Assembly: GCF_042453785.1 (NCBI RefSeq)
Contig: NC_091675.1
Location: 880,501 to 944,500 of the forward strand
Direction: 5' to 3'
Length of the DNA stretch: 64,000 nt
Source of the DNA: Malus domestica
Taxonomy: Eukaryota > Streptophyta > Magnoliopsida > Rosales > Rosaceae
In this document: positions 49,045 to 63,149 of the stretch, piece after piece
Layout of the letters: each line of letters opens with the position of its first letter
Position numbering within the stretch: the stretch's first letter is position 1
Made by a program: the position numbers and the translations under genes
Notes under the pieces: generated by a model
The model's database searches: none
What the model was told of the DNA's origin: nothing
The model's input: the letters and a program-made list of their open reading frames with translations, nothing else

Positions 49045-52000
49045 AATTTAAATTAGACAGTTACATAAAGGATTTAATATATGACATCATATTTCAAAAC
49101 AAATTTTGGCACCAAAGGGACCAACACAAGCCAACGTTTGTGTTGGCCAACCTATTGGCTCAACTCCGGCTTAGCGGCAGCGTTGCCGTTCTGGTGATGC
49201 GGAGGTCGATTTTGCTGAGGCTGCTGCATGAACTGCTGCGGTTGCGTGTTCTGTTGAGCTTGGTGCTGTGGCTGCTGTTGCATTTGATAGAGGTTGAGAT
49301 GCTGCAGTTGAAGCATTTGCTGGTTCATAGATAATTGCTGCGCCATGCGGTTCGAAAGGTGGCCTTCTCCTCCACCGAGCTCTCCAGCGGCAAGCTTTAG
49401 TCGCTGCACTTCTCCAGTCAAGGCTTCATTTAAAGCTGCAACATCAGAGACACAAATTAAAGGAAGACAAAATTAGTCCAGATCCCACCTTCATCAGCAG
49501 GAATTGGTCGTAAACTAATATAAAGGGAGTCCATTTCCCATGTGTGCTAGGACATTCATCAGCTGATATTTGTATAAATATCGACACAGATGGACCGAGT
49601 GTCAATCAGCCTACACAGTTTGGCAATTGAACCACGGTAAAAATCATGGACGGAAAACCGATCGAGCTAAAATCTAGTTTTTGAGACGGGGGAGGAGAGG
49701 GGACAAGTGTCGATCAAGCTCAATCCCTTCAACCACCTCAGCCAGGGTCCAGCGCTGAGTTCAATTTCTCTGCAATCTCTCTCTTCCAATCAAAAGATCG
49801 ACTTTAGGCCTACATGGCTGTGTAAATACATAAAATCATTGAAGGTGGATACGAATGATTTATAATTACAAACGTTGGAGGCCTAAAATCATACCTTGCT
49901 TCCATTCATCCAAAAATCACATGTATGTTGGACGTAGTGATTTTTGGATGAATCACAAACAGACAGATACAACAGCACTTTTTCTATTTCCCATCGAGAT
50001 ACCACAGCACAGTTAGGATTGTTGAAACTAACTGAAAAGTTACCGGTTCCAAGGTTTTGAGGAATTGGTAGAAGTGAAATGAAAATCCAAAGTCAAGGAG
50101 GTGGATTACCAAAGACATGAGCAAAGAAACCTTATAGCTAGATAAGGTTACACCACCAAACTTACATGTAATAACACAACAACAACAAGAGTTGTTAATC
50201 AAATCCACATATTCTTAGGTATAACGATTATATTAGTTTTCAAATATCAATCATTTAACCTTGGAGGAAATAGAGGAAACTGTCTTTAGCCAAATCTAAC
50301 TTTATGTGAAAGCAAATTAGAAATGCATTTATGTATAAATCCTGAACTTTAAACATTTGTTTTGGTTGACGAGTTTTCACTAAAAATCATATAGTTTATA
50401 TGGCACATATGATAACTGCAATATTCAATATACATATAAAGAGCTGAAGAAAAAGTACAATACCATCTTTCAGTTGGGCCTGTTGTTCCAGAGCTTGAAG
50501 CCGAAATTTCAACTCATTGTTCTCACTTGTAAGACCCACAGAGTCTCTCTGGACACAAGCAGATAACATACAGTCAGTGATCATTTGATGAAGGTTAAGT
50601 AACTACGGAATCAGAAAACCTCAAATAGAATTGCATACCTGCAATTTTGTAAACTGGGCAGACAAAGTGGTTGCCTCCGTCTGCAGGGTTTGCACCTTGT
50701 GTTCCAATTCTTGAATGTATCGCATCTTCCTCTCCTTGGAACGAGCAGCTGACTGACGGTTAGCCAAAATCCTGGATGAATTTAAAAAAAAAAACATGAG
50801 CAAATTCACTAAACAAGACATCCAGTACAAACAAACAGATACAAGAAAGAATTTAAATGCATAATACCTCTTTGCACGTTTGGGGTCTGATAGTGCTATC
50901 TCAGCAAGTTTCTCATTTTCCATTATCTTTTTCAACTCAATTGCATTGAACTCACCACTTCCAAACTCCATGCTGAACTTGGCTGAGTTCCCATCAAGCG
51001 AAGTGCTGGGTGATTGTTGGCCTAGCGGCAGGGGTTTCAATGGTTCATCATCGAAATTCAGACTTTCCATATAACTATCCATTGAAATGCTCCTACAGTG
51101 TCGGACATTAGATACAACATCACCGCCAGCAGTCCTCTTGAGCCCTTCCCTCCTCTCATTCGGAAAACCAGAACCTGGCCTCTGCCTGCCGTTACCATTC
51201 CCCTTTAGACCACTTTCCACTTCATTATCACTACTCTCACACCCGTTTGTCTTCGAGCCACTGGCTCTGCTATCCAAATCCTTATCCTCATTACCGGACG
51301 AGTTCATTTTGTCAATGTTCTCCAAATTCATGTATGCATTAAACAAATCATCCGCAATCTCTCCCCCCGATTTCCTCTCATCCATTCCCTCTGCATTCCC
51401 ATTTGATCCCTGTTTCATCAGCTGATTTGGCTTTCCAATCCCTGAATTGTCTCTCCCAGAAGCCGATCCATCCAAACTTGTTTGCCGCCCAATGGGAATC
51501 AACTGAGGCGAAGATTGAATGATAGCTGAGAATCCTAACGGAACATCACTGTTAGAGCGCCGGTGCCTTCTGCGAGGGGGAAGGCCGTCTCCAGCCCAAA
51601 ATGCACTGCTATCAGCAACTGGGGAACGAAGTGAAGGTCCCTGAGAATTAACAGTCTCCTCCATGGAAACCTCAACTGAATTCGGGTCAGACGGAGAAGG
51701 ACCCGAGGGGTCGCGGTAAGTCAAAGGGCTCAATGGGGGCAGGGAATCAAGCGAGAAAACCGGAGGCTGAGACAAAGACCTAGTGTGGGATGACCCTGGG
51801 CTCAAATTCTGTGTTCCCAACTGCCAAGAACGCGATTGAGGCCTCATGACATTCGAAAAAGGCATCGAATTGTGGTTATTCGGGTGCGAAGGAGGAATCC
51901 CGGGCCTCTTACTGTTCTCAGGACTCAAACTAGGGGAAGATTGACGCATGGGGAGACCCATCTGAGAAGAAGGGTTGAAATTCGGAATATCTAAATTGCT

Positions 52001-52600
52001 GTTTGGCTTAGGAATCGAGAAAGACGACGACCCAAAAGTTGGATTAGGCCGCTGCTGCTTGGCACTACCACTACCACTACCACTACCAGTGTCATCACTG
52101 CCCTCCATTTAAGCTCAGCTAAAAAGCTCTAAAATCCTCGATTCATCCGAAAAAACCACCCAAGTTTCCTACTTTTTATCAAAAATCTATAAACCCGAAA
52201 AAACCCAAATCGAAGAAACGGAATCGAACCCTAAAGAGAGAATAAAAAAATGGGATTAGTCAAAGATTATGGGTGCAGAGTACCTCATTATATATAATCC
52301 CTTGGAGCTGACCGGCCTGCTTTGGTGCTCGGTAGAACTGCAGAATGGCAAGACAAGAGATAATCAAAAATGTCAAAAGGCGGTGATTTCACGGCGTTTT
52401 GATCATATAAAATTGTATTTGTTGACTACAAATACAATGTTGCCACGATGAACTTCAGACAATTTTCTCACAAGGACGCGTTTTTCTTTATGTATATATA
52501 TTTTTGATATTTTTTCCCTGCCTTTATCACCGGCTTCTTCTTCTCCTTGTATCGAGGGGACAAGTGTGTCTGTATTTTATATTAATTACGGATATTAACA
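49045..52600. repeat. Segmental tandem duplication, copy 1
   Basis: This block, including the bZIP gene and its 3' and 5' flanks, is related to 53735-56970 in the same orientation. The left edge is marked by GATTTAATATATGACATCAT (near 49070 and 53760) and the right edge by TTTATCACCGGCTTCTTCT (near 52522 and 56920). Exons are far more alike than introns. Confidence 0.85.
49152..52108 (-). CDS. Group I bZIP transcription factor (bZIP29/30/69 clade), 580 aa, copy 1
   Basis: Four coding exons: 50868-52108, 50639-50771, 50464-50548, 49152-49435, giving 580 residues. The N-terminal 390 residues are Ser/Pro-rich. Two HxRxxS motifs (HRRSNS at 182-187 and HCRSIS at 337-342) match the 14-3-3/CDPK sites that hold VIP1-type group I bZIPs in the cytoplasm until osmotic or mechanical stimuli. 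The basic region near 408-433 ([20 protein letters not shown]) has the N-X7-K spacing that marks group I, followed by a long leucine zipper across exons 2-4 ([23 protein letters not shown]...). The tail is Gln-rich ([11 protein letters not shown]). Start chosen at MEGSDDTG because the paralogue starts identically. A 5' leader intron with a donor near 52284 is suggested. It is likely a DNA-binding regulator of cell-wall, osmosensory or reproductive development genes. Confidence 0.93.
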
Positions 52601-53734
52601 AACATTTTTATATTTTATTAATCAAATCAATGAAGGCAAGAAAAGAATGAGATCCTCGGATCATTTTTGTGAGAATTTCGAGAATTTTTTAATCATATTC
52701 ATTTATTGTATATCGATAATAAATTATTACAAATTTTTTTATTTAAAATTAAATATAAACAATACATGATAAAAACTGATCGTAAAATATATAATAAACG
52801 GATATAATTAGAAGATTCTTGAAATCCTCATAAACATCTGGAAATGATCCTCGTTCGAAGAAAATATACATGACAGAATCACAAGCCATAAGCAAACAAA
52901 ACCATAGTGGACCCTTTTAACAATTTATAAAGCGACATATTAGAATTTAGTTAAATTAATTAGAGCGGTGTGATTTTTTTTTTCTACATTCAAATTCAAA
53001 TCCAAATCAACATTTTTATAATTTAAATACTTTTGACAAGTGATCTTTTGCCATGTGAAAATGTATTGAGCTTTTGCATATCGACGTGAATTTAAATCAT
53101 GTCAATGACTAATTTAATATCTAATCAAACGAAATTTATTGTCTAACCAAATAAATAATAATTTAAATACTTTTATAAAAATAAATAATAATATAAATAC
53201 TTTTATAAAGATAACCTTATCGTTTATTAAAAAAATATTATAATCGAGCATATATGGGGGAAAATTCGAGTAGATCAGGTTCAAATAAATTTGCATATAA
53301 AATAAAAAAAATCCGGAAATGAATCTATCATAAATTTTGTAACAATTCATGGAAATTATCATTAAAAGATAAGGTTACCGTAAGTCGATTGATTACCAAA
53401 AGAATAATAATTTAGAAAGATTAACGGAGATTAGGACATAATCTACTTGTTCTCAAGACAGTATTGCATCTTTCTCTCCCGGAGATGGTGGAGGTTGAGT
53501 CGCAAGAAGCACCTTCGTTCCTAAACTCGCAACGGAAGATACCATTTTGCACTTTTTGCACCTTAGCAGAAGCTAAATATTAAGGAGATGTTGTTCGAAT
53601 TCATGTCGTTCGACTCGTATGCTCGCTCATTTCGGGTAGAATATGGCCCGAGGAAAATTTTCAATACAGTAACCAGCATCCGATGATCCAAAAAAATGAT
53701 TTAAGTTGCATAAACTTCATAATAATATATGCGT
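52601..53734. other. Spacer between the two bZIP copies
   Basis: Very AT-rich. A short imperfect tandem (AAATAATAATTTAAATACTTTTATAAA type) lies at 53150-53215. No gene was recognised. Confidence 0.55.
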
Positions 53735-56970
<3,236 letters not shown>

Positions 56971-58440
56971 TTTTATTTATGAATTAGACTTCACGAGTCA
57001 TAACCAAACAAAACCACAGTGGACCCACAACGGACCCCACTAATTAATTTATTGATTACTTGTCGAAATTTCCCTAATTTTGTTAGGACAATTTTATTTA
57101 AATCCATTAATCCTCTTTTCACATCCAACTAAGAAATTTTGTCTTACAAACTTACCATTTTATCCTCAAATACAAAATTTACATACTTGAAAAAAATTAC
57201 ACAAACACGTAAACCCACCCAACCACCTACCCTGGCAACAACCAAACTTGATTCTGGTCATCATTCCATAAACTGTCACCACCAATCTGCTCTTTATCTC
57301 GTGTTTTTCAATTATTCATGCCCAATTCCATGAGACTGGATTTTGGTCTAACTATTATCTCTTTAACCCTTAATGAACTAATTATAAAAATCCAGAAAAT
57401 AATACAATTCACCATCACCAATTCAAAGTTATTTGTTATTGCATTCTCTTGATTTGTAAAGGTATGACTCCAATTACTTTGTCCTCCAAACTCCAATTAC
57501 TTTGTCCTCCAAACCCTTCTTAGCATCTGCATCAACAATTGCAGAACAAAAGTTAACCCAATTGCTAATCTTAGCATATGCAGCACCGATTCATCATCAC
57601 CTCGCATCTGACCTGAGGCTCTACGTACCACAAAATTAAAATTAAAATAAAGGAAACAACAAACCACCAACCTCCAATTTATCTATCTTGATAAATCTAA
57701 TCCATTCTAACCCCCCTCTCCAGCCACTCCCAACCTCCAACCACCAGCCACCCAAATTCCTTATCAAATTCAACCCTACTTCAAAATCCAACACCGTCAC
57801 AACCCCCGACGGCAGGTTGCTCACTTTACTCTTTCCAAATTACCCACCCAAGCCGCAAAACCCCTCCCCTCATCCCCGCACAAACCCAATTCCCCGCATC
57901 ATCTTATGATTAAAAGGGGTAGAGAAAAAATTTTTGTGACAAATTTAAGCGAAATTTCGGCAAATGGGTCTAAATTTATAATAGAGCATAAATTTGTATT
58001 TGGTCATGTTAGTTAAAGAAAAGTGAACCTTGAACTCGTGCACCATTGGTTGAACCAATGCTCAGATATGAATTATTGTATCATGCGATTTGTAAATGTC
58101 TACAACTAAGTTTGAACGTGCATTGATATTATCACCCACTTCACTTAAGCACCTAAGTCCAACATCCTGGGTGAGGTCAGGCTCAACGAACCCTCTTCAC
58201 GCGTGAACCACTTATATTTGAGCCAATGTGTGACTCTTTTTTTATGTCCTCTGGCTTGTATTGAGCCAATTTTACATACTATTTGACAATATATGTATCA
58301 ACAAGAGAACCCTCCTCTTCACATACATTGGAAATAAAACGCTGATAGAAGAAGTGGTTTGCTCACATGCAAATTTTTGCGAGAAGAAAAATGTGCGTGA
58401 GAGAATTATCACTCTCACGAAGTAAAAGTGAAGGTGTATT
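56971..58440. other. Intergenic DNA with a small tandem repeat
   Basis: Pyrimidine- and A-rich sequence with short chance frames. A 23-bp unit (CTCCAATTACTTTGTCCTCC) occurs twice at 57468-57513. No gene was recognised. Confidence 0.5.
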
Positions 58441-58460
58441 ATGTATAGCATTGCATTTTT

Positions 58461-58713
58461 TGGGCCTGATGTAGTATTCCAGGCCCACTTCTTGACTAAG
58501 TGATATTGCTATCTTGAGGCCTAATCATCATATGGAGGGTGGGTTCACTCAATCCCCTAGGCCTCAAAACATATAATTTCATCACAAAGCCCACTACTAA
58601 AAACACCTTAAATCTCAGCCGTCCGATCGAAGCCCCACAAACCCAAAACACCTCCCGAAATCTTTTATAAACCGGTCGACGCGCTATCTTTTCAATCGAA
58701 CTGTAAAACCCTA
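58461..58713 (+). promoter_or_regulatory. snoRNA-type promoter: site II, TATA and telo-box
   Basis: TGGGCC (58461-58466), GGCCCA (58482-58487) and AGCCCA (58588-58593) are site II elements. TTTATAAA follows at 58664-58671, and AAACCCTA, a telo-box, at 58706-58713. Site II plus telo-box just downstream of a TATA box is the known arrangement for plant snoRNA and ribosomal protein genes. Three box C/D snoRNA candidates follow within 600 bp on the same strand, and no protein frame does. Confidence 0.75.
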
Positions 58714-58858
58714 GCCGTCTTCTCTTCCTCAATCTCAAACTTTCCCTCTTTCGATTTCTTCTATGTTTTTCGGAGCTTACTCACTATCGGCGTTCGATGT
58801 TCCTTAAATATTTTCTCTCTTGTTTGTTTTCCAATTTGTGTTTGTTGGAGAAATCCGC

Positions 58859-58956
58859 GAGGCCAGTTGATGAAATCTTTTTCAATGGTTGAATGCTCGG
58901 ATTTCGATTCGGGCATGTTGATACATTCTTAATTGAATAGGAAGATCTGATGCCTC
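58859..58956 (+). ncRNA. Box C/D snoRNA candidate 1 (98 nt)
   Basis: Terminal stem GAGGC (58859-58863) pairs with GCCTC (58952-58956). Box C is TTGATGA (58867-58873), a C'-like GTTGATA lies at 58917-58923, and box D CTGA at 58947-58950. The first box C base departs from the RUGAUGA consensus, and I could not match its guide stretches to rRNA from memory. Its place in line with two stronger candidates supports it. Confidence 0.6.
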
Positions 58957-59061
58957 TTATCTCTTCTTCTTCCCTTTTCTTTATTTTTCTATTTTTCAAA
59001 GGTTTTTAAGAAATACGAAACATGTTTTTTTTTCAACGTCGTTTTGTTGATCGAATGTTTG

Positions 59062-59158
59062 GCCGGTGATGACTATGTTATATCGACTGAATCGCAAATT
59101 ATTATAATTTGCGTAATGTGTTGATAGAAAATATCATGAACTAGGACGGTCTGAAGGC
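59062..59158 (+). ncRNA. Box C/D snoRNA candidate 2, predicted 18S guide (97 nt)
   Basis: Exact box C GTGATGA (59066-59072), D' CTGA (59087-59090), C' GTTGATA (59120-59126) and D CTGA (59151-59154), closed by a short GCC/GGC stem. Between D' and C' is a perfect 9-bp hairpin (CGCAAATTA / TAATTTGCG). The eleven bases next to box D, ACTAGGACGGT, are complementary to ACCGUCCUAGU in plant 18S rRNA as I remember it. By the fifth-base rule the target is the U of ACCGU, which would receive a 2'-O-methyl group. Probably processed from one polycistronic transcript with its neighbours. Confidence 0.85.
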
Positions 59159-59224
59159 TCTGTATATATATATTTTTTTCTTTTTTAATTTTTTAATTTT
59201 TTTTTGGTTTTGTTTGATTGAATT

Positions 59225-59304
59225 GCTGTGGATGATGAGATCACAATATTAACAGTTATCCCTGTCTGACTTATGGATGCTGAAAACATGTTATCTGACA
59301 CAGC
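59225..59304 (+). ncRNA. Box C/D snoRNA candidate 3, predicted 25S guide (80 nt)
   Basis: A six-base terminal stem, GCTGTG (59225-59230) with CACAGC (59299-59304), closes box C ATGATGA (59232-59238) and box D CTGA (59295-59298). Internal D' CTGA (59266-59269) and C'-like ATGCTGA (59277-59283) are present. The thirteen guide bases CAGTTATCCCTGT next to D' match ACAGGGAUAACUG of the 25S rRNA peptidyl-transferase region. The fifth base points to the second G of GGG for 2'-O-methylation. Confidence 0.88.
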
Positions 59305-59317
59305 TTAGCCAAAAAAT

Positions 59318-59429
59318 TTATTTTTCTCCGGAGAAGAATAATGGACGGCTGGGATTGAAAGAACCCCAATGCTTTTTATTTCTCTCTGGAGAAGAATTAT
59401 GGACGGCTGCGATTGAAATAACCCCAATG
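59318..59429 (+). repeat. Imperfect ~54-bp direct duplication after the snoRNAs
   Basis: Copies at about 59318-59371 and 59377-59429 share GGAGAAGAAT, ATGGACGGCTG and ACCCCAATG. It could be part of the snoRNA precursor's 3' region. No known RNA motif is clear. Confidence 0.75.
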
Positions 59430-59476
59430 AATAATAGGAGTATAAGATCTTCGCCGTTGGATCCTTGATTGTTAAT

Positions 59477-59632
59477 GTTAAATTTTAACGAAAAACTTAC
59501 GATACTGTTTATTTTAACAAAAAATTACATTTTTACACTAAAAAGTCAAACTTGATACTATTCTCTTTTATCTTTATTTTGTTTGTTAAAAATCAAAGTT
59601 TCAAACTTTTTTCCTTAGTTTTCCTTCAATAT
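59477..59632 (+). repeat. Dispersed ~160-bp apple-type repeat, copy D
   Basis: Same block order as copies A, B and inverted C: AAATTTTAACGAAAAACTTA, then TTTTTACACTAAAAAGTCAA, ending CTTAGTTTTCCTTC. It lies just past the snoRNA cluster. Confidence 0.75.
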
Positions 59633-60351
59633 TTTTAATCCACGTATAATACTGGTTCATTTTTTCCGATGCATGCCATACACCTGAAATCCAATGTAAT
59701 ATCGAATTAACCATAGAATATAATTTCATAATTACGAAAAAACAATCTGTAAGAAATGAAGCTTGAACTGATTTGCGCTAAACCAATCGCAAACACATGG
59801 TATTAAACGATTGGTTTAGTTTTACAAAACTGAGAGTGCGAAAATCACTACAAGCTCATAAAAGTTGGAAGTGGAAATGATTGAACTGAGAAGGACATGC
59901 ACAGATTAAAGCTTGAAATGATTCAACAGAGATGTATCAACAAACGATGGCCAGCTACACGGATAAGATATGGCAATTAGGGTTTATTAATACACTAGAA
60001 ACCCTTTTATTACACGGGATGATCGGAGTCCTCGGTGCCAAGACTGGTTCGAAATGGCCCTCCTTCTTCCTCGCATGACCATACCGGCCTTCGCTTTCCA
60101 GAAATTCTTACTGCATTATCAACCCATCCAGCTAATGTTGATAAAATCTGGGAAGAAATAGCCGAGGCCTATTCTTTCTTCAAAGGCCACATTGCTGGAG
60201 AAGACGCCTACATTCCCAAATCTTACTACTTCAAACTGTCTATTATTGGATCATTATTTCCTCCCGCCATCGAGCTGAAAATAAAATTCATACATGATCA
60301 CTACGTTCCCTTCTCCTACCTGACTCTGACTGCGCTCTACCCAATTTTTAT
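59633..60351. other. 3' flank of the BPC6-type gene
   Basis: Likely the 3' untranslated region of the minus-strand gene near 60351 and unremarkable DNA further left. A plus-strand frame at 60035-60370 overlaps its end but starts at GTG and matches nothing I know. Confidence 0.5.
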
Positions 60352-61514
60352 CTACTTGATCGTGATGTAGCGATTTGTTCCATGCTTGGCCCAGTGGTCC
60401 TTGAGATCAACTGGGTTTGACAGATCATGGCCTTCAGCCGCAAGCCGGCTAAGTAGCTTGTTGAAGGCGCTCCCACTCATCTTCCTCCCACCTACACGGG
60501 CATGTCTTTTGTTGGGCACTGCCGGCAATGGGTACATCGACATTGTAGTTGTGCAACATGAGGATTGCCAACCCCCATTCCCCCACTTGTAGCATTGCCT
60601 GAGGAGACCAGTGCACGAGCACATGGGTGCCGGCATGGTCGACTCATCATAAGCAACCTGGTTCAACCCCAGGTCCTGACGTTTCCAATCAGACTTTGAC
60701 ACAACCACCTGTTTGTTAAGATCATCACCTCCACTGCCCATATCCTGGCCACCCTTCCAGTCATGTAATTTATCAAATGTCATCTTATTTAAGTCTTCGC
60801 TCTCCCTCTTCACTTTCCTTGGAGATTTTGAAGGTTTCTTATTTGGTTGCACCGTCTTGGGCTCCCTTGGTCGTTTGGGCTGCCGTGACTTTGTAGGCAC
60901 TGAAGCATCTGGTGGCATTGTGATGGAATCGCTCGTGTGCATATCCCTCGAACCATAAGAAGGTTCATTCATGTGCGGCATATGATGTACATGCTGCTGC
61001 TGCTGCTGCGTGTGGTGCACATGTTTGACCCCGCGGGAAATTTGGCAACCTGGTGGGCATGAAGATACATTGCCGCTGTTTAAGGAGTTATCCCGGTACT
61101 GAAGAGTTGCAATGGCGTTGTCTCGTTCCATTATCGCACTATTTCGTTCTGCAATTGCTGCGTCTCGTTGCAGGAATGCCATGTCTCGCTCTGCCAGGGC
61201 AGCCTTTTTCTCAGAAAAAGCCAAATTTCTTTCTTGAATAGCTGCATCTCTTTCGCCCATTATAGCCATTATCTGTTTCATTGATGGCTGATTGTGCATC
61301 AACCACTAGACAAAAAATGAGACAAAATATCATCAGATAAGCATTGAATATGCATATAACGCATACCTCATGTAAGAGTTTAGACGTGCCAATTCACATA
61401 ATATTCAATTTAAGTAGCTGTATCCAGAAAATTGCTTCCACATACCTGACCCTGAGCTGCTTTATACTGATCTGCTTTGTGCCTTCCATTTTCGCGATGG
61501 CCACCGTCATCCAT
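60352..61514 (-). CDS. BPC6: BASIC PENTACYSTEINE 6-type GAGA-binding protein, 340 aa
   Basis: Two coding exons, 61446-61514 and 60352-61305, give 340 residues (Arabidopsis BPC6 is 342). [18 protein letters not shown] is the group II BPC start. Residues about 30-95 form an alanine-zipper coiled coil built from repeats of the type ERDxAxxERxxA, used for dimerisation. Lys/Arg-rich nuclear-localisation stretches follow ([19 protein letters not shown]). The C-terminal DNA-binding domain carries five conserved cysteines at 252, 254, 261, 273 and 274 (CSC, RQCYKW, SSCC) and the family ending [13 protein letters not shown]. It binds GA-rich DNA and is known to recruit Polycomb-type repression. The ATG is the first base of its exon, after a leader intron. 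I see no defects. Confidence 0.95.
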
Positions 61515-62530
61515 CTGAGATTAGTAAATAGCAACAGCTACAGATGCTAGTTTTACACCTCCACTGCTAGTATAAACACTATGCTAGCAAACCATCAAAC
61601 TCCCATTGAGGCTACATATCCTGCAGTGGATGCCCTTTAAGATAAATGTTCACATTTCGTTTATAGATTGCAGAACCCTAAACGCGATTCCTTACAACGT
61701 AAGTCAGAACAATCTAAGAGAACCCTGAACGCGATTCCTTACATATAAATTCGGCAACTTCATCGGTAGTCATGAATCCACAATAAAAATAAGGACTAAA
61801 CCTAGTGTGGCAGACATGGAATTCAATTGATTTCATCTCTATTTTTGGAAACATTATGCAATTTACGGAGCATACCAATCAAAACGCACACAACTCCTTA
61901 CGATTTTTCACAGATTGTACTAAAACTAACCAAGACAGAACAGCTAAAATCAGACTTCTTCCCGATTCTTAAGCACCCAATCAATTTTTAAACCAGGCTA
62001 AGATCAAACATTCAAATTCATACGAACAGTAGCTTCAACGTTCAAAGAACCAGTTCCTAACTTCCTAAACCAGCACAAGCGAAGCAAAACCCTAGAAACC
62101 CCAAAATCTCCAATCCAATCACAAACAGCAAGCATCATTTGCAGAACCAAAACACAATCGCAATCGAAATTATCAAACACAAACCAACTAATTCCAAACT
62201 AATTCGAAGCTGCTCTGAAGAGCACCGCCTAAAACCAAGCTCCAAGTATAAACTGATAAAAAAGAGACCAAAGATATAATCTGCAGAAATGAAAAGAAAT
62301 CGCCATGGAAGAAGAGGTGGAAGGGAATCGGAGCTTACCGGAGAGAGAGTGGGGGAGTTCAGTAAAACCCTGAATATTGAGGAAGAAGATGAGGGGGGTA
62401 AGGGGAATAGTCCAGGAGGAAGAAGAAGGAGAATTTTTTACTTTTTATTTTGTTTGGGTGCTCTCTCATCAGACTCCGTGAGAGGAGAGAGACGAAGACA
62501 TGATAAAGTAAGACGTAGACTTCTGCACTG
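61515..62530 (-). promoter_or_regulatory. Leader intron and GA/CT-rich leader exon of the BPC6-type gene
   Basis: On the minus strand, CTCTCCG|GTAAGC gives a donor at 62338, and AATCTCAG|ATG gives the acceptor directly before the start codon, so the 5' untranslated region has an intron of about 824 bp. The leader exon (62339 to about 62530) is full of GA/CT runs (GAGAGAGAG at 62341-62349, GAGAGGAGAGAGA at 62480-62492), the kind of site BPC proteins bind. Autoregulation is possible (inference). Confidence 0.7.
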
Positions 62531-62639
62531 TACTGGAGTTTAGTGGTTTTCAACTGTCTATCTTACATTTTTTTTTTCTTCTACTGTTTTTTAGCCTCCT
62601 TTTTTTACTATCTTTCTGAATTTTATTTTTTTTTGAAAC

Positions 62640-62810
62640 AAAAATATATTCTATTCTACGAGAGGAGGAGTGAATTTAACCTCACAACAAATTAGAATAA
62701 TATAGTTCCAAATTCGTCGAATAATATGATTTAAATTCGTCTCTGGCAATAATCGAACTAAGACCTCTCACTTACAAATGTAGAGAAATACCACTAAATC
62801 ATAGTACTAA
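62640..62810 (-). mobile_element. tRNA-derived SINE, copy 2
   Basis: On the minus strand it starts with the same 20-odd bases as the copy at 41461, has an A-box (TGATTTAGTGG) and a better B-box (AGTTCGATTAT), and ends toward an A/T-rich tail near 62640. About 170 bp, non-coding. Confidence 0.65.
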
Positions 62811-63149
62811 GGGGCATTATTTAGCTATTAAAATAAATAAAAACCAAGTTCTAATAATAGAAACAGTAGAAATAATTCATTATTTTAAGTCATTAAGAGC
62901 GATTAATTTTGCTTTTAAATTTTATGTTTGAATTCTCTCCAATATTGCTTGTTAGAAACAAAAATCATTGACCGAGTAAAATACATTTTTACTTATTACT
63001 GACCAACAAAACTTTTGTTATCATTTTCTAAAATTATCGCACTACTACATGCAGATTAGAGTAGTTTACACAGTTGCTTTGGAGGCAATTGACAATCTCC
63101 GTTGTTTGCCATGGTGATAGGAGTGTGTGGCGGCCAACTCGAGACCCCC
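62811..63149. other. AT-rich intergenic DNA
   Basis: Nothing recognised between the SINE and the RNase H fragment. Confidence 0.5.

Noticed and set aside
59277-59468. 63-codon frame over the third snoRNA
   Set aside because: It starts inside the snoRNA C' box region and has no protein similarity; the snoRNA signals explain the sequence better.
60035-60370. Plus-strand 111-codon frame overlapping the end of the BPC6-type gene
   Set aside because: It begins at GTG and not ATG, has no recognisable domain, and overlaps the conserved end of the real gene on the other strand. It is probably chance in the 3' untranslated region.
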